DNA from: Bacillus sp. RAR_GA_16
GTDB taxonomy: Bacteria > Bacillota > Bacilli > Bacillales > Guptibacillaceae
NCBI RefSeq assembly: GCF_020165985.1
Contig: NZ_JAIUKZ010000011.1
Location: 62,001 to 126,000, forward strand
Direction of reading: 5' to 3'
DNA length: 64,000 nt
Below the pieces are notes generated by a model. It had not been told where the DNA came from, did not search any database, and was given only the letters and a program-made list of their open reading frames with translations. Position numbers and translations under genes: made by a program. Position 1 is the first letter of the stretch; every line of letters begins with the position of its first letter. Of this stretch, positions 22,138 to 32,869 are shown piece by piece.

Positions 22138-22180
22138 CAGAGCCTTCCCTGATTAATAATCAGAGAAGGCTCTTTTTTTA
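22138..22180 (+). terminator. Terminator of clpP
   Basis: AGAGCCTTC / GAAGGCTCT outer stem plus inner CTGATTA/TAATCAG, then TTTTTTT. Confidence 0.92.
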
Positions 22181-22200
22181 TGGAAAACGGATGTCCCCAT

Positions 22201-22247
22201 AAAAAAAACGAAGGCTACCGCTCTAAGCGGTTGACCTTCGTTTTTTT
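22201..22247. terminator. Terminator of crh (bidirectional)
   Basis: AAAAAAACGAAGG and ACCGCT arms pair with AGCGGT and CCTTCGTTTTTTT; A- and T-runs on both sides. It overlaps the crh stop. Confidence 0.9.
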
Positions 22248-22500
22248 AGTCTTTTTGTACAAAATCAATGAGAGAAGAGATGGCATCCTCTTCGTCATTA
22301 CCATCAACAGTTAAAATAACGGAAGCTCCTGTCCCAACCGCTAGGCTCATAATCCCCATAATACTTTTGGCATTTACTTTTTTACCATCTTTTTCAAGGA
22401 AAATATCTGAATTAAATCGGTTGGCTTCCTGCACGAAAAGAGCCGCAGGTCGAGCTTGTAATCCTGTTTCTAATGTCACAACAACTTCTTTTTGAACCAC
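22246..22500 (-). CDS. crh: Catabolite repression HPr-like protein Crh
   Basis: An 84-residue HPr paralogue. Position 15, where HPr has the PTS histidine, is glutamine (GLQARPAA), which defines Crh. Ser46 (KSIMGIMS) is retained as the HPrK phosphorylation site, so it can be a CcpA cofactor but not a PTS phosphocarrier. The HprK gene is at 41.2 kb in this window. GTG start with GGGAGG at 9 nt. Downstream of whiA but separated from it by a terminator. Confidence 0.97.
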   Translation of the reverse strand: MVQKEVVVTLETGLQARPAALFVQEANRFNSDIFLEKDGKKVNAKSIMGIMSLAVGTGASVILTVDGNDEEDAISSLIDFVQKD

Positions 22501-22649
22501 TTGTTCATTCCTCCCTTATTGATAACTGCTGATAAGAAAAACGGATCGAGGACGTTTGTTTAGCACGTGCTAAAAACAGGTGTCAGCAGACCTTCGTTTT
22601 CTTACCACAAACCTAAGTAAGCGCTATCTCAGACTGTGAAAAATTTAGA

Positions 22650-22687
22650 AAAACGTCATTCCCCATGCAAGGGAATGATTGTTTTTC
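22650..22687 (-). terminator. Terminator of whiA
   Basis: On the minus strand, AAAACAATCATTCCC (loop) GGGAATGACGTTTTTC; 7-bp GC-rich core and flanking A/T pairing. Confidence 0.8.
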
Positions 22688-22751
22688 TTTACTCTGCTTC
22701 TAGCGAAAAAAGCGATCTCCCACCATTTCGCTGTGTGTTTTTTTGAATAAC

Positions 22752-23693
22752 CTATGAAATTGGTTTACCATCACGTAGTTTGTCAGCTATTTGGTCAATT
22801 TTTCTCAATCTATGATTGATTCCGGATTTGCTAATTGCTCCACCTGTAACCATCTCACCAAGTTCTTTTAACGTCACATCCTGGTGCTTCACCCGAAGTT
22901 CTGCAATCTCCCTTAATTTATCTGGAAGAATTTCAAGTCCCACTTCTTTTTGAATGAAGCGGATATTCTCGACCTGACGAAAAGCAGCGCCAACTGTTTT
23001 ATTCAGGTTGGCTGTTTCACAGTTCACAATCCGATTCACAGAATTTCGCATATCTTTCATGATGCGAACATCTTCAAAATAAAGCAATGCCTGATGGGCG
23101 CCGACTACGCTTAAAAACTCCGTAATCTTTTCGCCTTCTTTAATATAAACAATATAGCCTTTTTTTCGCTCGAGCATCTTTGCATTTAACCCAAATTCAT
23201 TCATCAAGTTACAGAGTGACTCTGTATGCTCTTCATACATGGAAAAGATCTCAAGATGATACGAGGTTTCAGGGTGATTAATGGAACCACCTGCAAGAAA
23301 TGCGCCTCTTAGGTAAGAGCGTTTGCAACAGGCCTTTTTCGTAAAATCGTTCGAAATCGTTCTCGTAAATGTAAATGCGTTATCCATAATACCGAGATCT
23401 TCAAGAAGCTCTCTTGCTTTTGCTGAGACTCGAACAATGTAGACATTGTTTTTCTTCAATCTCATTTTCTTACGAACAAGCAATTCAACATCATAATTGT
23501 AAATCCGCTTAATAAGCGTATAAATCCTTCTTGCAATGGCAGCATGTTCGGTCGGAATGTTTAAGATCAACTGTCTGTTACCAAACGAAATCGATCCGTT
23601 CATTCGTATAAGTGCTGCTAGCTCTGATCTTGCACAACAAGGCTTACTTTCTAACTGCGTTAATTCTTTCTTTGTATCAGCAGCAAATGACAT
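22752..23693 (-). CDS. whiA: DNA-binding protein WhiA
   Basis: 313 residues. The N-terminal LAGLIDADG-like homing-endonuclease fold (about 20-200, with [15 protein letters not shown]) has lost nuclease residues, and the C-terminal WhiA helix-turn-helix (about 215-300) has [23 protein letters not shown] and [12 protein letters not shown]. In Bacillus it affects cell division and chromosome segregation and binds DNA; in actinomycetes it controls sporulation. The ATG at 23693 has GGGGGG at 6 nt. Forms a conserved operon with yvcK, rapZ and the Nudix gene, 40 nt after yvcK. Confidence 0.96.
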   Translation of the reverse strand: MSFAADTKKELTQLESKPCCARSELAALIRMNGSISFGNRQLILNIPTEHAAIARRIYTLIKRIYNYDVELLVRKKMRLKKNNVYIVRVSAKARELLEDLGIMDNAFTFTRTISNDFTKKACCKRSYLRGAFLAGGSINHPETSYHLEIFSMYEEHTESLCNLMNEFGLNAKMLERKKGYIVYIKEGEKITEFLSVVGAHQALLYFEDVRIMKDMRNSVNRIVNCETANLNKTVGAAFRQVENIRFIQKEVGLEILPDKLREIAELRVKHQDVTLKELGEMVTGGAISKSGINHRLRKIDQIADKLRDGKPIS

Positions 23694-23733
23694 TGCCATC
23701 CCCCCTTTTTCATGCAGGGGCCCCACTGACCCA

Positions 23734-24702
23734 TCATGATTTTTTATCGTCTATTAACGATAAAAGAATCGATGATATTTTTTTTGCATCATGGCGTACG
23801 TATTTCTCATCGTATTGGATAATTTTATCACTGATTACATGAAAACCAAAGCTCTTCAGACGATTTTCGTCATATTGCACAACCTCTGCTCGTTCTTGTG
23901 CATAACGTTTTTCATAAAAAGAGGGAATCATTTCTTCATTTACAATAATCGTATCCATAAGTTTATAGCCAATGTGATCAATGAGTGCCTGCACGTGGTC
24001 ACTCGCCGTATAATTTTCAGTTTCACCTAACTGCGTCATAACATTACAAACATATACTTTTCTTGCTTTTGCCTGCTGAATTTCTTTCGCAATCCCCGGA
24101 ACAAGTAGATTCGGTAGAATACTTGTATACAAGCTACCTGGGCCAAGCACAATCAAATCAGCTTCTCGAATGGCCTGGATTGACTCCGGTAATGCTTTAA
24201 TCCCAGGTGGCGAAAGAAACACACGCTTAATCGTTTTGTTGACCTTTGGAATTTGTGATTCACCTTTGACAAACGTTCCATCACGCATTTCCGCGTGTAA
24301 GACGATGCTTTGATTTGATGCCGGGAGGACTTCTCCCCTCACATTCAGAACACGACACATCTCTCTTACACCTTTCACAAAGTCACCCGTGATATCCGTC
24401 ATAGCAGCAAGCATCAAGTTGCCAAGCGAATGACCCGATAGACCATTCCCGTTTTTAAAGCGATGCTGCATTAATCCTTCTAGTAAAGGTTCCACTTCAG
24501 ATAGTGCTGTAATGACATTTCGGACGTCGCCTGGAGGAGGAATATCAAACTCGTCTCGCAATCGACCTGAACTTCCTCCGTCGTCCGCTACTGTTACAAT
24601 GGCAGTGATGTCGACAGGAAACTTCTTAAGTCCACGTAGAAGTACCGATAGGCCTGTTCCTCCGCCAATGACGACAGCCTTTGGCAGATTAGTGTCATTC
24701 AT
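23734..24702 (-). CDS. yvcK: YvcK/GlmR family protein
   Basis: 322 residues with a Rossmann-like CofD/UPF0052 fold. N-terminal [17 protein letters not shown], then [13 protein letters not shown], and the central [15 protein letters not shown] and [16 protein letters not shown]. In B. subtilis it binds UDP-GlcNAc and stimulates GlmS, directing carbon to wall precursors during gluconeogenic growth. The ATG at 24702 lies 1 nt after the rapZ stop, so translation is likely coupled. Confidence 0.96.
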   Translation of the reverse strand: MNDTNLPKAVVIGGGTGLSVLLRGLKKFPVDITAIVTVADDGGSSGRLRDEFDIPPPGDVRNVITALSEVEPLLEGLMQHRFKNGNGLSGHSLGNLMLAAMTDITGDFVKGVREMCRVLNVRGEVLPASNQSIVLHAEMRDGTFVKGESQIPKVNKTIKRVFLSPPGIKALPESIQAIREADLIVLGPGSLYTSILPNLLVPGIAKEIQQAKARKVYVCNVMTQLGETENYTASDHVQALIDHIGYKLMDTIIVNEEMIPSFYEKRYAQERAEVVQYDENRLKSFGFHVISDKIIQYDEKYVRHDAKKISSILLSLIDDKKS

Positions 24703-24703
24703 A

Positions 24704-25594
24704 TTATTTGTGACCCTTCCCTTTTTCAATATCCCGATGCGTAATATTTGTTCGATACTCTGATTCAAAATGATGACCGATGTGTTCTGCAAATGCAACC
24801 GAACGATGCTTTCCGCCCGTACAGCCTATGCCAATAACAAGCTGGCTTTTCCCCTCTCTTTTATATTGAGGAAGCATATAGGCAAGCATATCGATTAACT
24901 TCTCGAGAAAGATTTGTGTTTCCTTCCACTTAAATACATAGTTCGCGACTTCTTCCTCTACACCTGTTTTTGGACGCAAATGCTCCACATAGTGAGGGTT
25001 TGGAAGAAAGCGAATGTCAAAAACAAGATCAGCATCAATTGGAATCCCGTATTTAAAGCCAAATGACATGACATTTACGCCGAAGTTTTCTTTTTCATTG
25101 TTTGAAAAACGATCCATGATTTTTTCCCGAAGCTGAACGGGTTTAATATCGCTCGTATCAATGATTTGCTGTGCGCGCCCTTTTAGTTCTTCAAGCATCT
25201 CACGTTCTTTCTTGATCCCTTCAAGTGGCAAGCCTTCTGGCGCAAGCGGATGGGAACGTCTTGTTTCCTTATATCGTCTGACAAGCGTTGCGTCTTTTGA
25301 ATCAAGGAAGAGCACTTCTGCATCCAGTCCATCATGAGAATCCAAATGATCAACTGCTTCCACAAGATGATCAAAGAAGTCTCCGCTACGTAAGTCCATC
25401 ACAAGCGCGACCTTATTTAATTTCCCTTCCGATCCGTCTACCATTTCAACGAACTTTGGTAAAAGGGCTGGCGGCAGGTTATCGATACAGAAATAACCAA
25501 TATCTTCAAAGCACTGCATCGCAACCGTTTTACCCGCACCACTCATTCCTGTAATAATGACCATATGAATGCGCTTATCGATTGAATCGGTCAT
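24704..25594 (-). CDS. rapZ: RNase adapter / nucleotide-binding protein RapZ (YvcJ)
   Basis: A 296-residue P-loop protein. The Walker A is GMSGAGKT near residue 18, with the RapZ-typical [39 protein letters not shown] and C-terminal [14 protein letters not shown]. In E. coli RapZ delivers GlmZ RNA to RNase E; in Bacillus YvcJ hydrolyses GTP and influences competence. The ATG at 25594 gives the family start MTDS; the upstream extension lacks support. Confidence 0.96.
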   Translation of the reverse strand: MTDSIDKRIHMVIITGMSGAGKTVAMQCFEDIGYFCIDNLPPALLPKFVEMVDGSEGKLNKVALVMDLRSGDFFDHLVEAVDHLDSHDGLDAEVLFLDSKDATLVRRYKETRRSHPLAPEGLPLEGIKKEREMLEELKGRAQQIIDTSDIKPVQLREKIMDRFSNNEKENFGVNVMSFGFKYGIPIDADLVFDIRFLPNPHYVEHLRPKTGVEEEVANYVFKWKETQIFLEKLIDMLAYMLPQYKREGKSQLVIGIGCTGGKHRSVAFAEHIGHHFESEYRTNITHRDIEKGKGHK

Positions 25595-25635
25595 TTTCCC
25601 CACTCCGTTTCTCAATTTCTCTTATTGGTCTCTCA

Positions 25636-26109
25636 TTAAGACGGGTCTAATCGATAAGAAAGCAGTTTGAAATCAGGAGTATAGGTGAATGTGCCATAGA
25701 TAATACCATGCCCCTTCATCATATAATCAAGAATATGATAATCTCCAGGAGCCATCGGAAGTTCACTTACATCATCTGTTTTCACCCAAGATACTTTTCC
25801 TTCTTCTGACTTCTCAACAGGTTCCCCATCGTATTCCGTTGCAAGAAACGTAAACATCATCCATTCGGATTTTGTTACTTCATTTTCTTTAATAATGAAT
25901 GTGAAAATACCTTTTAGTTTGGGGTTCTTTAAATAAACCCCTGTCTCTTCGCGAAACTCACGAATCACTGAATCACGAATTGATTCTTCCGATTCCATTT
26001 TTCCACCAGGTGCAACCCACCATCCGCGCCGCGGTTTCTGTAGCAAGAGTACGCGATCATTTGCTTCGTCGTTTAAAATACAGTTTGTTACACGTTGCAC
26101 ATTTGTCAC
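25636..26109 (-). CDS. yvcI: Nudix hydrolase (YvcI type)
   Basis: A 157-residue Nudix (MutT-like) pyrophosphohydrolase. The Nudix box GGKMESEESIRDSVIREF, continuing REETG, occupies about 36-58 and has every catalytic Glu of GX5EX7REUXEEXGU. Substrate unproven, probably a nucleotide derivative. The start is taken as GTG at 26109 (MTNVQRVTNC); a GTG three codons downstream (26100) has GAGG at 8 nt and is an equal alternative. First gene of the conserved yvcI-rapZ-yvcK-whiA cluster. Confidence 0.93.
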   Translation of the reverse strand: MTNVQRVTNCILNDEANDRVLLLQKPRRGWWVAPGGKMESEESIRDSVIREFREETGVYLKNPKLKGIFTFIIKENEVTKSEWMMFTFLATEYDGEPVEKSEEGKVSWVKTDDVSELPMAPGDYHILDYMMKGHGIIYGTFTYTPDFKLLSYRLDPS

Positions 26110-26445
26110 CTCAATTCAATCTTCCTATTAGTATACGAAAGTCTGAAAGAAGCACAGACTTCAAGATTTTCTATCCATAGTATACTATGATTGATGATCA
26201 TGAACAATGAGAGCGGTTTGGATAAGCTGTGAAGATTCTTCTACTCCTGGCAAAAAAAAGAGCACGGAGCGTTATGCCCGTGCAACAAAGTGATTCTATT
26301 TAAAGGGGGTTAAATCTACTACTAGTGTACCCCATTTTTGTTTCACCGCTGTTACAGCCAAGTTAAAAGCGAATGACGTGGTGACAGGCACCACCCGAGA
26401 CCGCTCGAAGGCTGTCGAAGCGCCACACGCCGTGACCCCCTTACA
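26110..26445. other. Intergenic region between trxB and the Nudix gene
   Basis: About 336 bp without a supported protein gene. It holds an orphan minus-strand terminator at 26252-26283 and a GTGGTG-ACAGG-CACCAC inverted repeat near 26378-26394. The latter resembles GGTG-C/A-CAGGCACC motifs I recall as scattered in Bacillaceae intergenic DNA. Promoters for yvcI should lie at the left end, but I found no convincing match. Confidence 0.45.
26252..26283 (-). terminator. Orphan terminator between trxB and the Nudix gene
   Basis: On the minus strand, GCACGG GCATAACGCT CCGTGC followed by TCTTTTTTTT. It lies 160 nt beyond the trxB terminator, so it ends some other transcript, possibly a small RNA, or catches readthrough. 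Confidence 0.75.
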
Positions 26446-26481
26446 TCAAAAAAAACAGAGGGCCCCCTCTGTTTTTTTGAT
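26446..26481. terminator. Terminator of trxB
   Basis: AAAAAAACAGAGGG / CCCTCTGTTTTTTT with a short GC loop, directly after the trxB stop. Confidence 0.92.
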
Positions 26482-27465
<984 letters not shown>

Positions 27466-27541
27466 TTATATTGATTATCAAAAAATAATATTTCTTATTT
27501 AGAATGATAGCTGATTGTTTGCCAAAAGTCTACCAGTCTGC

Positions 27542-29140
27542 TCAAACGTCCTTTGTCTCAAGTAAGTGCGTTAATTTTTTACGATACGCATAGACAGTCG
27601 ATCCAGAGACATTAAATGCATTGGCAACTTCGATTTGAGTGACATTGGTTTGTTTTACTTTATGCCACATGTAAAACATCGCAGCAGCCGTTGCTTTCAC
27701 GTTTTGAAAGGCATTGCTACTACTTGAAAGTTTAACATAACAAGGTAACCAGATCATCGCAATTAGCTCATGTAAATCTGAGTCACTAATATCAGCCTGT
27801 TCGAGCTCAGCGATAATGCGCATACCTGATCGTACGTATTCAGGAAAATCGCTCTGCGTTCGTACAGTATACGCTTTTTCTCCATGAACGATTTGAACAG
27901 GCTCGTCAGAAAGTGTAATGGCAATATACGCCGAAAGCTCCTTCACAAGAAGGGGTTCATCTTTGCGTTTACAATACGTTTGTAAAATCGAAGCACTTTC
28001 CGGATCGCGCCTTGTATAGAGAAGCATGAGATGTGTCATTCTAGCATGATAATCATGTTTTCCATCATGCTTCTCATCTTCTTGTGGCATTTGCGATCGA
28101 TAGCTAACCTGGTGTTTCAGAAGCGTACCGGCTTCTAGCTCTGTAAGATATCGCTCCGCCATTTCGTTCGTCGCATCCACATGTTGAATCTTCTTCCAGT
28201 AGCGTTTTGCAAGATCAGGGCGATCAAGTTGAAACGCTGAAACAGCGATCCAGTGATAGAAGGGCACGTCCCACACATGTCTTGTATTCTCCACTTTACG
28301 AAGCCAGTGAAAAGCAAGTTCATGTTCACCTAAAAACCCAAACGTGCTTCCTAATTTATAAGAATGATCTGGATGAATCGGATAGACATTTTTCAGTCTT
28401 TCGAGCATCACATCACGTTTAACATGTTGTCCAAGGAAATCATAGAAAAGCGTTAAGTTACAAACCGCATTTAGGTTTCCTTCGTTTTTTGTTAAAACGT
28501 CATCGAGCACTTCGACGGCTTCCTCGTATTGCTCACTATAAAAATAAGCGAGCGCAAGGTTATTGTATGCCGGCCAAAATTCCGGATAAACGTCTGTCAT
28601 TCGCTCGAGTAAATCAATCGCTTCAAGAAAATTCCCTGTTTCAATCGCTTTACGAGCGGCTTCATGTTCTTGAATCAACTGCTCTTCTTCCCCAATTTCC
28701 TGAGGTATATTTTCGGATTGCTCGAACAAGATCAGATCGACTAACTCTTCGGCATCTTCCATAAACTCACCTTCTGGCTCATGCTCAAGGTAAGTTCGTG
28801 CATGCTCTTCCGTTTGTTTAAACAGACCCATATGTGCAAAGTTGTTCGCAAGGAAAAAGTAGCAATCATAGTATTCAGGATCAAGATCGTCAAGTACAAA
28901 TTTCAGCCACTCATTTGATGCTTCATATTCGCCTAATTCCGACAGGACCGCTGCTAGTTGACATATATAATCGACTTCTTCGGGGACAAGTTTAACCGCA
29001 CGTTCAAGATGCTGTCTTGCTTTATCCAAATTCCGTTGCTGATAGGCTCTCATAGCCTTTTTATAAAAATAATCTCCGTCCTGAACGAACGGAATCAGTC
29101 GGCCTTTCATTTCCGAAGAAGCATGAAGTTCTTTCCTCAT
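27542..29140 (-). CDS. yvcD: TPR-repeat protein with C-terminal HTH (YvcD-like)
   Basis: 532 residues. Tetratricopeptide-like helical pairs run from about 25 to 330 (for example FYKKAMRAYQQRNLDKARQ and AYNNLALAYFYSEQYEEA). The C-terminus ends in a helix-turn-helix-like segment, TQIEVANAFNVSGSTVYAYR, suggesting DNA binding. No signal peptide. Resembles YvcD of B. subtilis in size and position beside trxB; function is not established. The ATG at 29140 follows GGGGGG at about 4 nt; a TTG at 29152 is less likely. Confidence 0.85.
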   Translation of the reverse strand: MRKELHASSEMKGRLIPFVQDGDYFYKKAMRAYQQRNLDKARQHLERAVKLVPEEVDYICQLAAVLSELGEYEASNEWLKFVLDDLDPEYYDCYFFLANNFAHMGLFKQTEEHARTYLEHEPEGEFMEDAEELVDLILFEQSENIPQEIGEEEQLIQEHEAARKAIETGNFLEAIDLLERMTDVYPEFWPAYNNLALAYFYSEQYEEAVEVLDDVLTKNEGNLNAVCNLTLFYDFLGQHVKRDVMLERLKNVYPIHPDHSYKLGSTFGFLGEHELAFHWLRKVENTRHVWDVPFYHWIAVSAFQLDRPDLAKRYWKKIQHVDATNEMAERYLTELEAGTLLKHQVSYRSQMPQEDEKHDGKHDYHARMTHLMLLYTRRDPESASILQTYCKRKDEPLLVKELSAYIAITLSDEPVQIVHGEKAYTVRTQSDFPEYVRSGMRIIAELEQADISDSDLHELIAMIWLPCYVKLSSSSNAFQNVKATAAAMFYMWHKVKQTNVTQIEVANAFNVSGSTVYAYRKKLTHLLETKDV

Positions 29141-29296
29141 GTTTCCCCCCAATAATTTTGCTTCGAATAATGCTATTACCAGTCATATCCGTTCAAAAGT
29201 ATAACATACATCTACTTCCAATCGTAAAAGAAAATAAGTAGAAAAAACTGGCTAAATGCTCATATGCGCTCTTTGAATCGTTTTGATCTGCCGCAA

Positions 29297-29330
29297 AATA
29301 AAAACGAGCTCATCGGCTCGTTTTTATTTC
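29297..29330 (-). terminator. Terminator of the his operon / 45-residue gene
   Basis: AAATAAAAACGAGC and its complement GCTCGTTTTTATTT with a 6-nt loop; overlaps the stop of the small gene. Confidence 0.92.
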
Positions 29331-29461
29331 CACATATCTTTTCTGTGTTTTGCCAGTTTCTGTGCAATAAAGCCGACACCCATACCAAGAAGAACACCAG
29401 GTCCAGGCTGACCAAGGAATAATCCAATAGCAAGTCCAATAAACATAAATCCTACAAACAT
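29324..29461 (-). CDS. 45-residue hydrophobic peptide at the end of the his operon
   Basis: ATG at 29461 preceded by GGAGAG at 7 nt; stop TAA at 29324-29326 inside the terminator. The product MFVGFMFIGLAIGLFLGQPG... has one or two membrane segments separated by a QPGPG turn and a basic tail (AKHRKDMWK). Unknown function. It follows hisIE by 70 nt on the same strand with the first terminator after it, so it is probably co-transcribed with the his genes. Confidence 0.7.
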   Translation of the reverse strand: MFVGFMFIGLAIGLFLGQPGPGVLLGMGVGFIAQKLAKHRKDMWK

Positions 29462-29531
29462 GCTACTTCTCTCCATTTCTCATCATTGAATTTACTCTTA
29501 TTTACGAGCTGGAAAGAAAAAAGTTTCAATA

Positions 29532-30161
29532 TTATTTCGAAGCGTGTCGTTCGTTAAGAACTTGAAGAACGTCATCAAGCGCGCACTCCTGCTCTCTTAA
29601 AAGCACCATTAAGTGGAAAAGCAGATCTGCTGATTCCCACGTAAGTTCTTGGTGGTCACGATTTTTGGCTGCAATGATGACTTCAGAAGCTTCTTCGCCG
29701 ACCTTCTTCAGAATCTTATCAACGCCCTCCTGGAAGAGGTACGTAGTATAAGCTCCCTCAGGACGCTCTGCTTCTCTTTTAGCAATGATTTGTTCAAGCG
29801 TATTCAGAATTGCGAAACGATCCGCATTTGGCTTTAGTTCTTCTGAAAGTAAAGAATCACTGAAACAAGAGTAAGTCCCTTTATGACAGGCCGGTCCCTC
29901 GGGATTTACAAGCAAAAGAACTGCGTCTTGATCACAGTCATAGCGAAGATCAAGAACGGTCTGCGTATTGCCTGAAGTCTCTCCCTTATGCCAGAGCTCT
30001 TCGCGTGAACGACTATAGAACCAGGTTTCCTTTGTTTCAATTGTTTTCGTTAGAGACTCTTTGTTCATATAAGCTAGTGTTAACACTTCTTTACTCGCTG
30101 CATCCTGTACAATCGCTGGCACAAGGCCTTTTTCATCAAATTGAATCATGTCGGTATTCAT
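29532..30161 (-). CDS. hisI: Bifunctional phosphoribosyl-AMP cyclohydrolase / phosphoribosyl-ATP diphosphatase
   Basis: A 209-residue HisI-HisE fusion catalysing steps 2 and 3 of histidine synthesis. The HisI part (about 1-115) has [18 protein letters not shown] and zinc/Mg residues DCDQDAVLL and CHKGTYSCF. The HisE part (about 120-205) has [24 protein letters not shown] and [12 protein letters not shown]. Overlaps hisF by 4 nt (ATGA), so translation is coupled. Confidence 0.97.
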   Translation of the reverse strand: MNTDMIQFDEKGLVPAIVQDAASKEVLTLAYMNKESLTKTIETKETWFYSRSREELWHKGETSGNTQTVLDLRYDCDQDAVLLLVNPEGPACHKGTYSCFSDSLLSEELKPNADRFAILNTLEQIIAKREAERPEGAYTTYLFQEGVDKILKKVGEEASEVIIAAKNRDHQELTWESADLLFHLMVLLREQECALDDVLQVLNERHASK

Positions 30162-30916
30162 CGAATCGCCACCCCGTTTTGTTTTAAGTAATCTTTCACA
30201 TGTGATAGTGAGGTTTCTTTATAGTGGAAGATCGATGCGGCAAGCGCAGCATCTGCTGAAGCATTTTGGAAGACTTCGAGAAAGTCTTCAGAAGACCCTG
30301 CCCCTCCTGATGCAATGACAGGAATGGAGACAGCTTCGCCAATCGCTTTCGTTAGAGGAAGATCAAACCCATCTTTACTTCCGTCCGCATTCATACTTGT
30401 TAATAGAATTTCGCCAGCACCCATTTCCTGAGCTTTGATTGCCCACTCAACAGCATCCCATTCCGTTTCTGTGCGACCGCCGTGCGTATAAACACGCCAT
30501 GAATTTGTATCTTCTTCCCACTTCGCATCAATCGCAACGACCATACACTGTGTTCCAAAATAATCAGCGCCTTCACGAATCAATTCCGGTCGTAGAACAG
30601 CGGCAGTATTCATCGACACTTTATCAGCTCCGGCGCGAAGCACACGCTTCATATCTTCAAGCTTATTAATACCACCCCCGACGGTAAAAGGAATAGCAAG
30701 TTCCGCTGCCACCTGTCTAACCACGTCGACCATCGTTTCTCTTCCTTCATGAGAAGCAGAGATGTCTAAAAAAACAAGCTCGTCTGCGCCTTCTTCATCG
30801 TACACTCTCGCTAATTCAACGGGATCACCGGCATCTCTAAGCCCTACAAACTGAATGCCTTTCACAACACGGCCGTCTTTTACATCCAGACACGGGATAA
30901 TTCGTTTCGTCAGCAT
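30158..30916 (-). CDS. hisF: Imidazole glycerol phosphate synthase subunit HisF
   Basis: A 252-residue TIM barrel cyclase subunit that accepts ammonia from HisH. Catalytic Asp11 in [15 protein letters not shown] and Asp in [13 protein letters not shown]; phosphate sites VGGGI and ASGGAGSS. Starts 2 nt after hisA and overlaps hisI by 4 nt. Confidence 0.97.
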   Translation of the reverse strand: MLTKRIIPCLDVKDGRVVKGIQFVGLRDAGDPVELARVYDEEGADELVFLDISASHEGRETMVDVVRQVAAELAIPFTVGGGINKLEDMKRVLRAGADKVSMNTAAVLRPELIREGADYFGTQCMVVAIDAKWEEDTNSWRVYTHGGRTETEWDAVEWAIKAQEMGAGEILLTSMNADGSKDGFDLPLTKAIGEAVSIPVIASGGAGSSEDFLEVFQNASADAALAASIFHYKETSLSHVKDYLKQNGVAIR

Positions 30917-30918
30917 CG

Positions 30919-31638
30919 CTAGACCTCCAGCGCTTGTTTTAAAGTAAATTGATTTGTGTAGAGAGCTTTTCCGATAATTGCACCGCTAATCGAGTCACTT
31001 CTTTGTTCAAGGCTTTTCACATCATCAAGTTTGCTGATTCCACCAGAAGCAATCACGTCTTTTCCTGTAGCCTCACCAAGTTCAGCAATTGCTTCTACGT
31101 TTGGACCTGATAGCGTTCCGTCTTTTGAAATATCCGTAAAAATAAATACCTCTGCGCCATGCTCAGCAAGCTCTTTTCCGAGATCCACTGCTTTAATTTC
31201 AGATGTTTTTAGCCAGCCTTCAACAGCCACATAGCCGTCTCTTGCATCGATTCCGATCGCAATTTTTTCTTTATATTTCGTGAGCATTCTTTTCACAAAA
31301 TCCGGATCAGATATGGCACTGCTACCAAGGATAATCCGATCAACACCATTTTCAAGGTAATAGGCAACGTCTTCTTCCGTTCGAATTCCTCCCCCAACTT
31401 GTACACGCGCCGATAAGTTGTTGGCCACCTCAAGAACGTGGCGATCATTCACACGCTTTCCTTCTCTTGCCCCGTCAAGATCAACCATATGGATCCACTC
31501 GGCTCCTTCATCAGCAAATTGCTTTGCCATATCAAAAGGCGAATCGCCGTAAACCGTTTCTTTATCGTAATCACCTTGCAAAAGGCGGACACATTTGCCG
31601 CCTCTCATATCAATAGCAGGATAAATGGTAATTGGCAT
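30919..31638 (-). CDS. hisA: ProFAR isomerase HisA
   Basis: A 239-residue TIM-barrel isomerase of the fourth histidine step. Catalytic Asp in [39 protein letters not shown] and [10 protein letters not shown]. The ATG at 31638 (2 nt from the hisH stop) gives the family start; an ATG at 31650 inside hisH would add four residues and has AAGGG only 1 nt away. Confidence 0.96.
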   Translation of the reverse strand: MPITIYPAIDMRGGKCVRLLQGDYDKETVYGDSPFDMAKQFADEGAEWIHMVDLDGAREGKRVNDRHVLEVANNLSARVQVGGGIRTEEDVAYYLENGVDRIILGSSAISDPDFVKRMLTKYKEKIAIGIDARDGYVAVEGWLKTSEIKAVDLGKELAEHGAEVFIFTDISKDGTLSGPNVEAIAELGEATGKDVIASGGISKLDDVKSLEQRSDSISGAIIGKALYTNQFTLKQALEV

Positions 31639-31639
31639 C

Positions 31640-32275
31640 TTATGCGTCATTCCCTTCTACGTATTGGGCATAGTTTTTTAGAATCGTAAGACCGGCATGA
31701 CTGCTTTTCTCCGGATGGAACTGGGTGCCAAACACCTTCCCTTTACCAACAACAGCCGGAACTTCCTCAGCATAATCTGCTGTTGCAATTAAAACATCAC
31801 GATCATCTGTATCTACATAATAGGAGTGCACAAAATACACGTGCTCATCTCCAACCTCATTCATTAAAAAGGAATCAGGCTGATGAATCACCAGCTTGTT
31901 CCACCCCATATGAGGAACTTTGTAGGCATTACCATACGCATCCTTACCAGGAAATTTCTTTACGGTTCCCGGTAAAAAAGAAAAGCCTTCCGCATACCCA
32001 TTTTCATCACTTTCTTCAAAAAGAAGCTGCATGCCAAGACAAATCCCAAGTAACGGTTTACCTGCTTCCACTTCTTTTTCAATAAAAGCTTTTAAGCCCG
32101 TTTCCGTTAAGATCGCCATCGCATCACGAAAAGAACCAACTCCAGGAAGGAGAAGTCCAGTCGCTTTGGCGAGCTCCTTCTCATCCTCTGAAACAAAATA
32201 GTCATAACCGAGACGCTCTAGTGCCTTACTTACGCTGTATAAATTCCCCATCCCGTAGTCAATAATACCGATCAT
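31640..32275 (-). CDS. hisH: Imidazole glycerol phosphate synthase subunit HisH
   Basis: A 211-residue class I glutamine amidotransferase supplying ammonia to HisF. Nucleophile Cys in [13 protein letters not shown]; His and Glu of the triad in [12 protein letters not shown]-terminal [14 protein letters not shown]. The start codon follows the hisB stop with no gap. Confidence 0.97.
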   Translation of the reverse strand: MIGIIDYGMGNLYSVSKALERLGYDYFVSEDEKELAKATGLLLPGVGSFRDAMAILTETGLKAFIEKEVEAGKPLLGICLGMQLLFEESDENGYAEGFSFLPGTVKKFPGKDAYGNAYKVPHMGWNKLVIHQPDSFLMNEVGDEHVYFVHSYYVDTDDRDVLIATADYAEEVPAVVGKGKVFGTQFHPEKSSHAGLTILKNYAQYVEGNDA

Positions 32276-32869
32276 TTAAAGCATTCCTTTCGTTGATGGC
32301 ACACCTTTTACTCTGGGATCGATCAGCGTTGCCTCATCTAGAGCACGTCCGAGCGCTTTAAAAATGGCTTCTATGATGTGGTGTGTATTGTGTCCGTAAT
32401 GAACGATCACATGTAAGTTCATTCTTGCTTCAATCGCAAGCTTCCACAAAAACTCATGCACCAATTCCGTATCGAACGTTCCAACTCGATTCGATGGAAG
32501 TTCCACACGATATTCAAGGTGTGGTCGGTTGCTTAGATCCACGACCACTTGAGCAAGTGCATCATCCATCGGCACAAACGCATTGCCATATCGCTTAATC
32601 CCTTCTTTTGACCCAAGTGCCTGTTTTAGTGCTTCACCAAGACAGATGCCAATATCTTCTGTTGTGTGGTGATCATCAACTTCCGTGTCACCATTTGCCG
32701 CGATCGCTAAATCAAACTTGCCATGCTTTGTGAACAAATCAAGCATGTGGGTAAGGAACGGAACGCCAGTTTGCAAATCGCTGTTTCCGCTTCCGTCTAC
32801 CCCAAAGGATAGGTTAATCGATGTTTCAGAGGTTTCTCTTGAAATGGAACTTTTTCTCTCTTCACTCAT
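32276..32869 (-). CDS. hisB: Imidazoleglycerol-phosphate dehydratase
   Basis: A 197-residue Mn-dependent dehydratase without the phosphatase domain seen in enterics. Metal-binding motifs [10 protein letters not shown] and [22 protein letters not shown]. Its ATG overlaps the hisD stop (ATGA). Confidence 0.97.
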   Translation of the reverse strand: MSEERKSSISRETSETSINLSFGVDGSGNSDLQTGVPFLTHMLDLFTKHGKFDLAIAANGDTEVDDHHTTEDIGICLGEALKQALGSKEGIKRYGNAFVPMDDALAQVVVDLSNRPHLEYRVELPSNRVGTFDTELVHEFLWKLAIEARMNLHVIVHYGHNTHHIIEAIFKALGRALDEATLIDPRVKGVPSTKGML

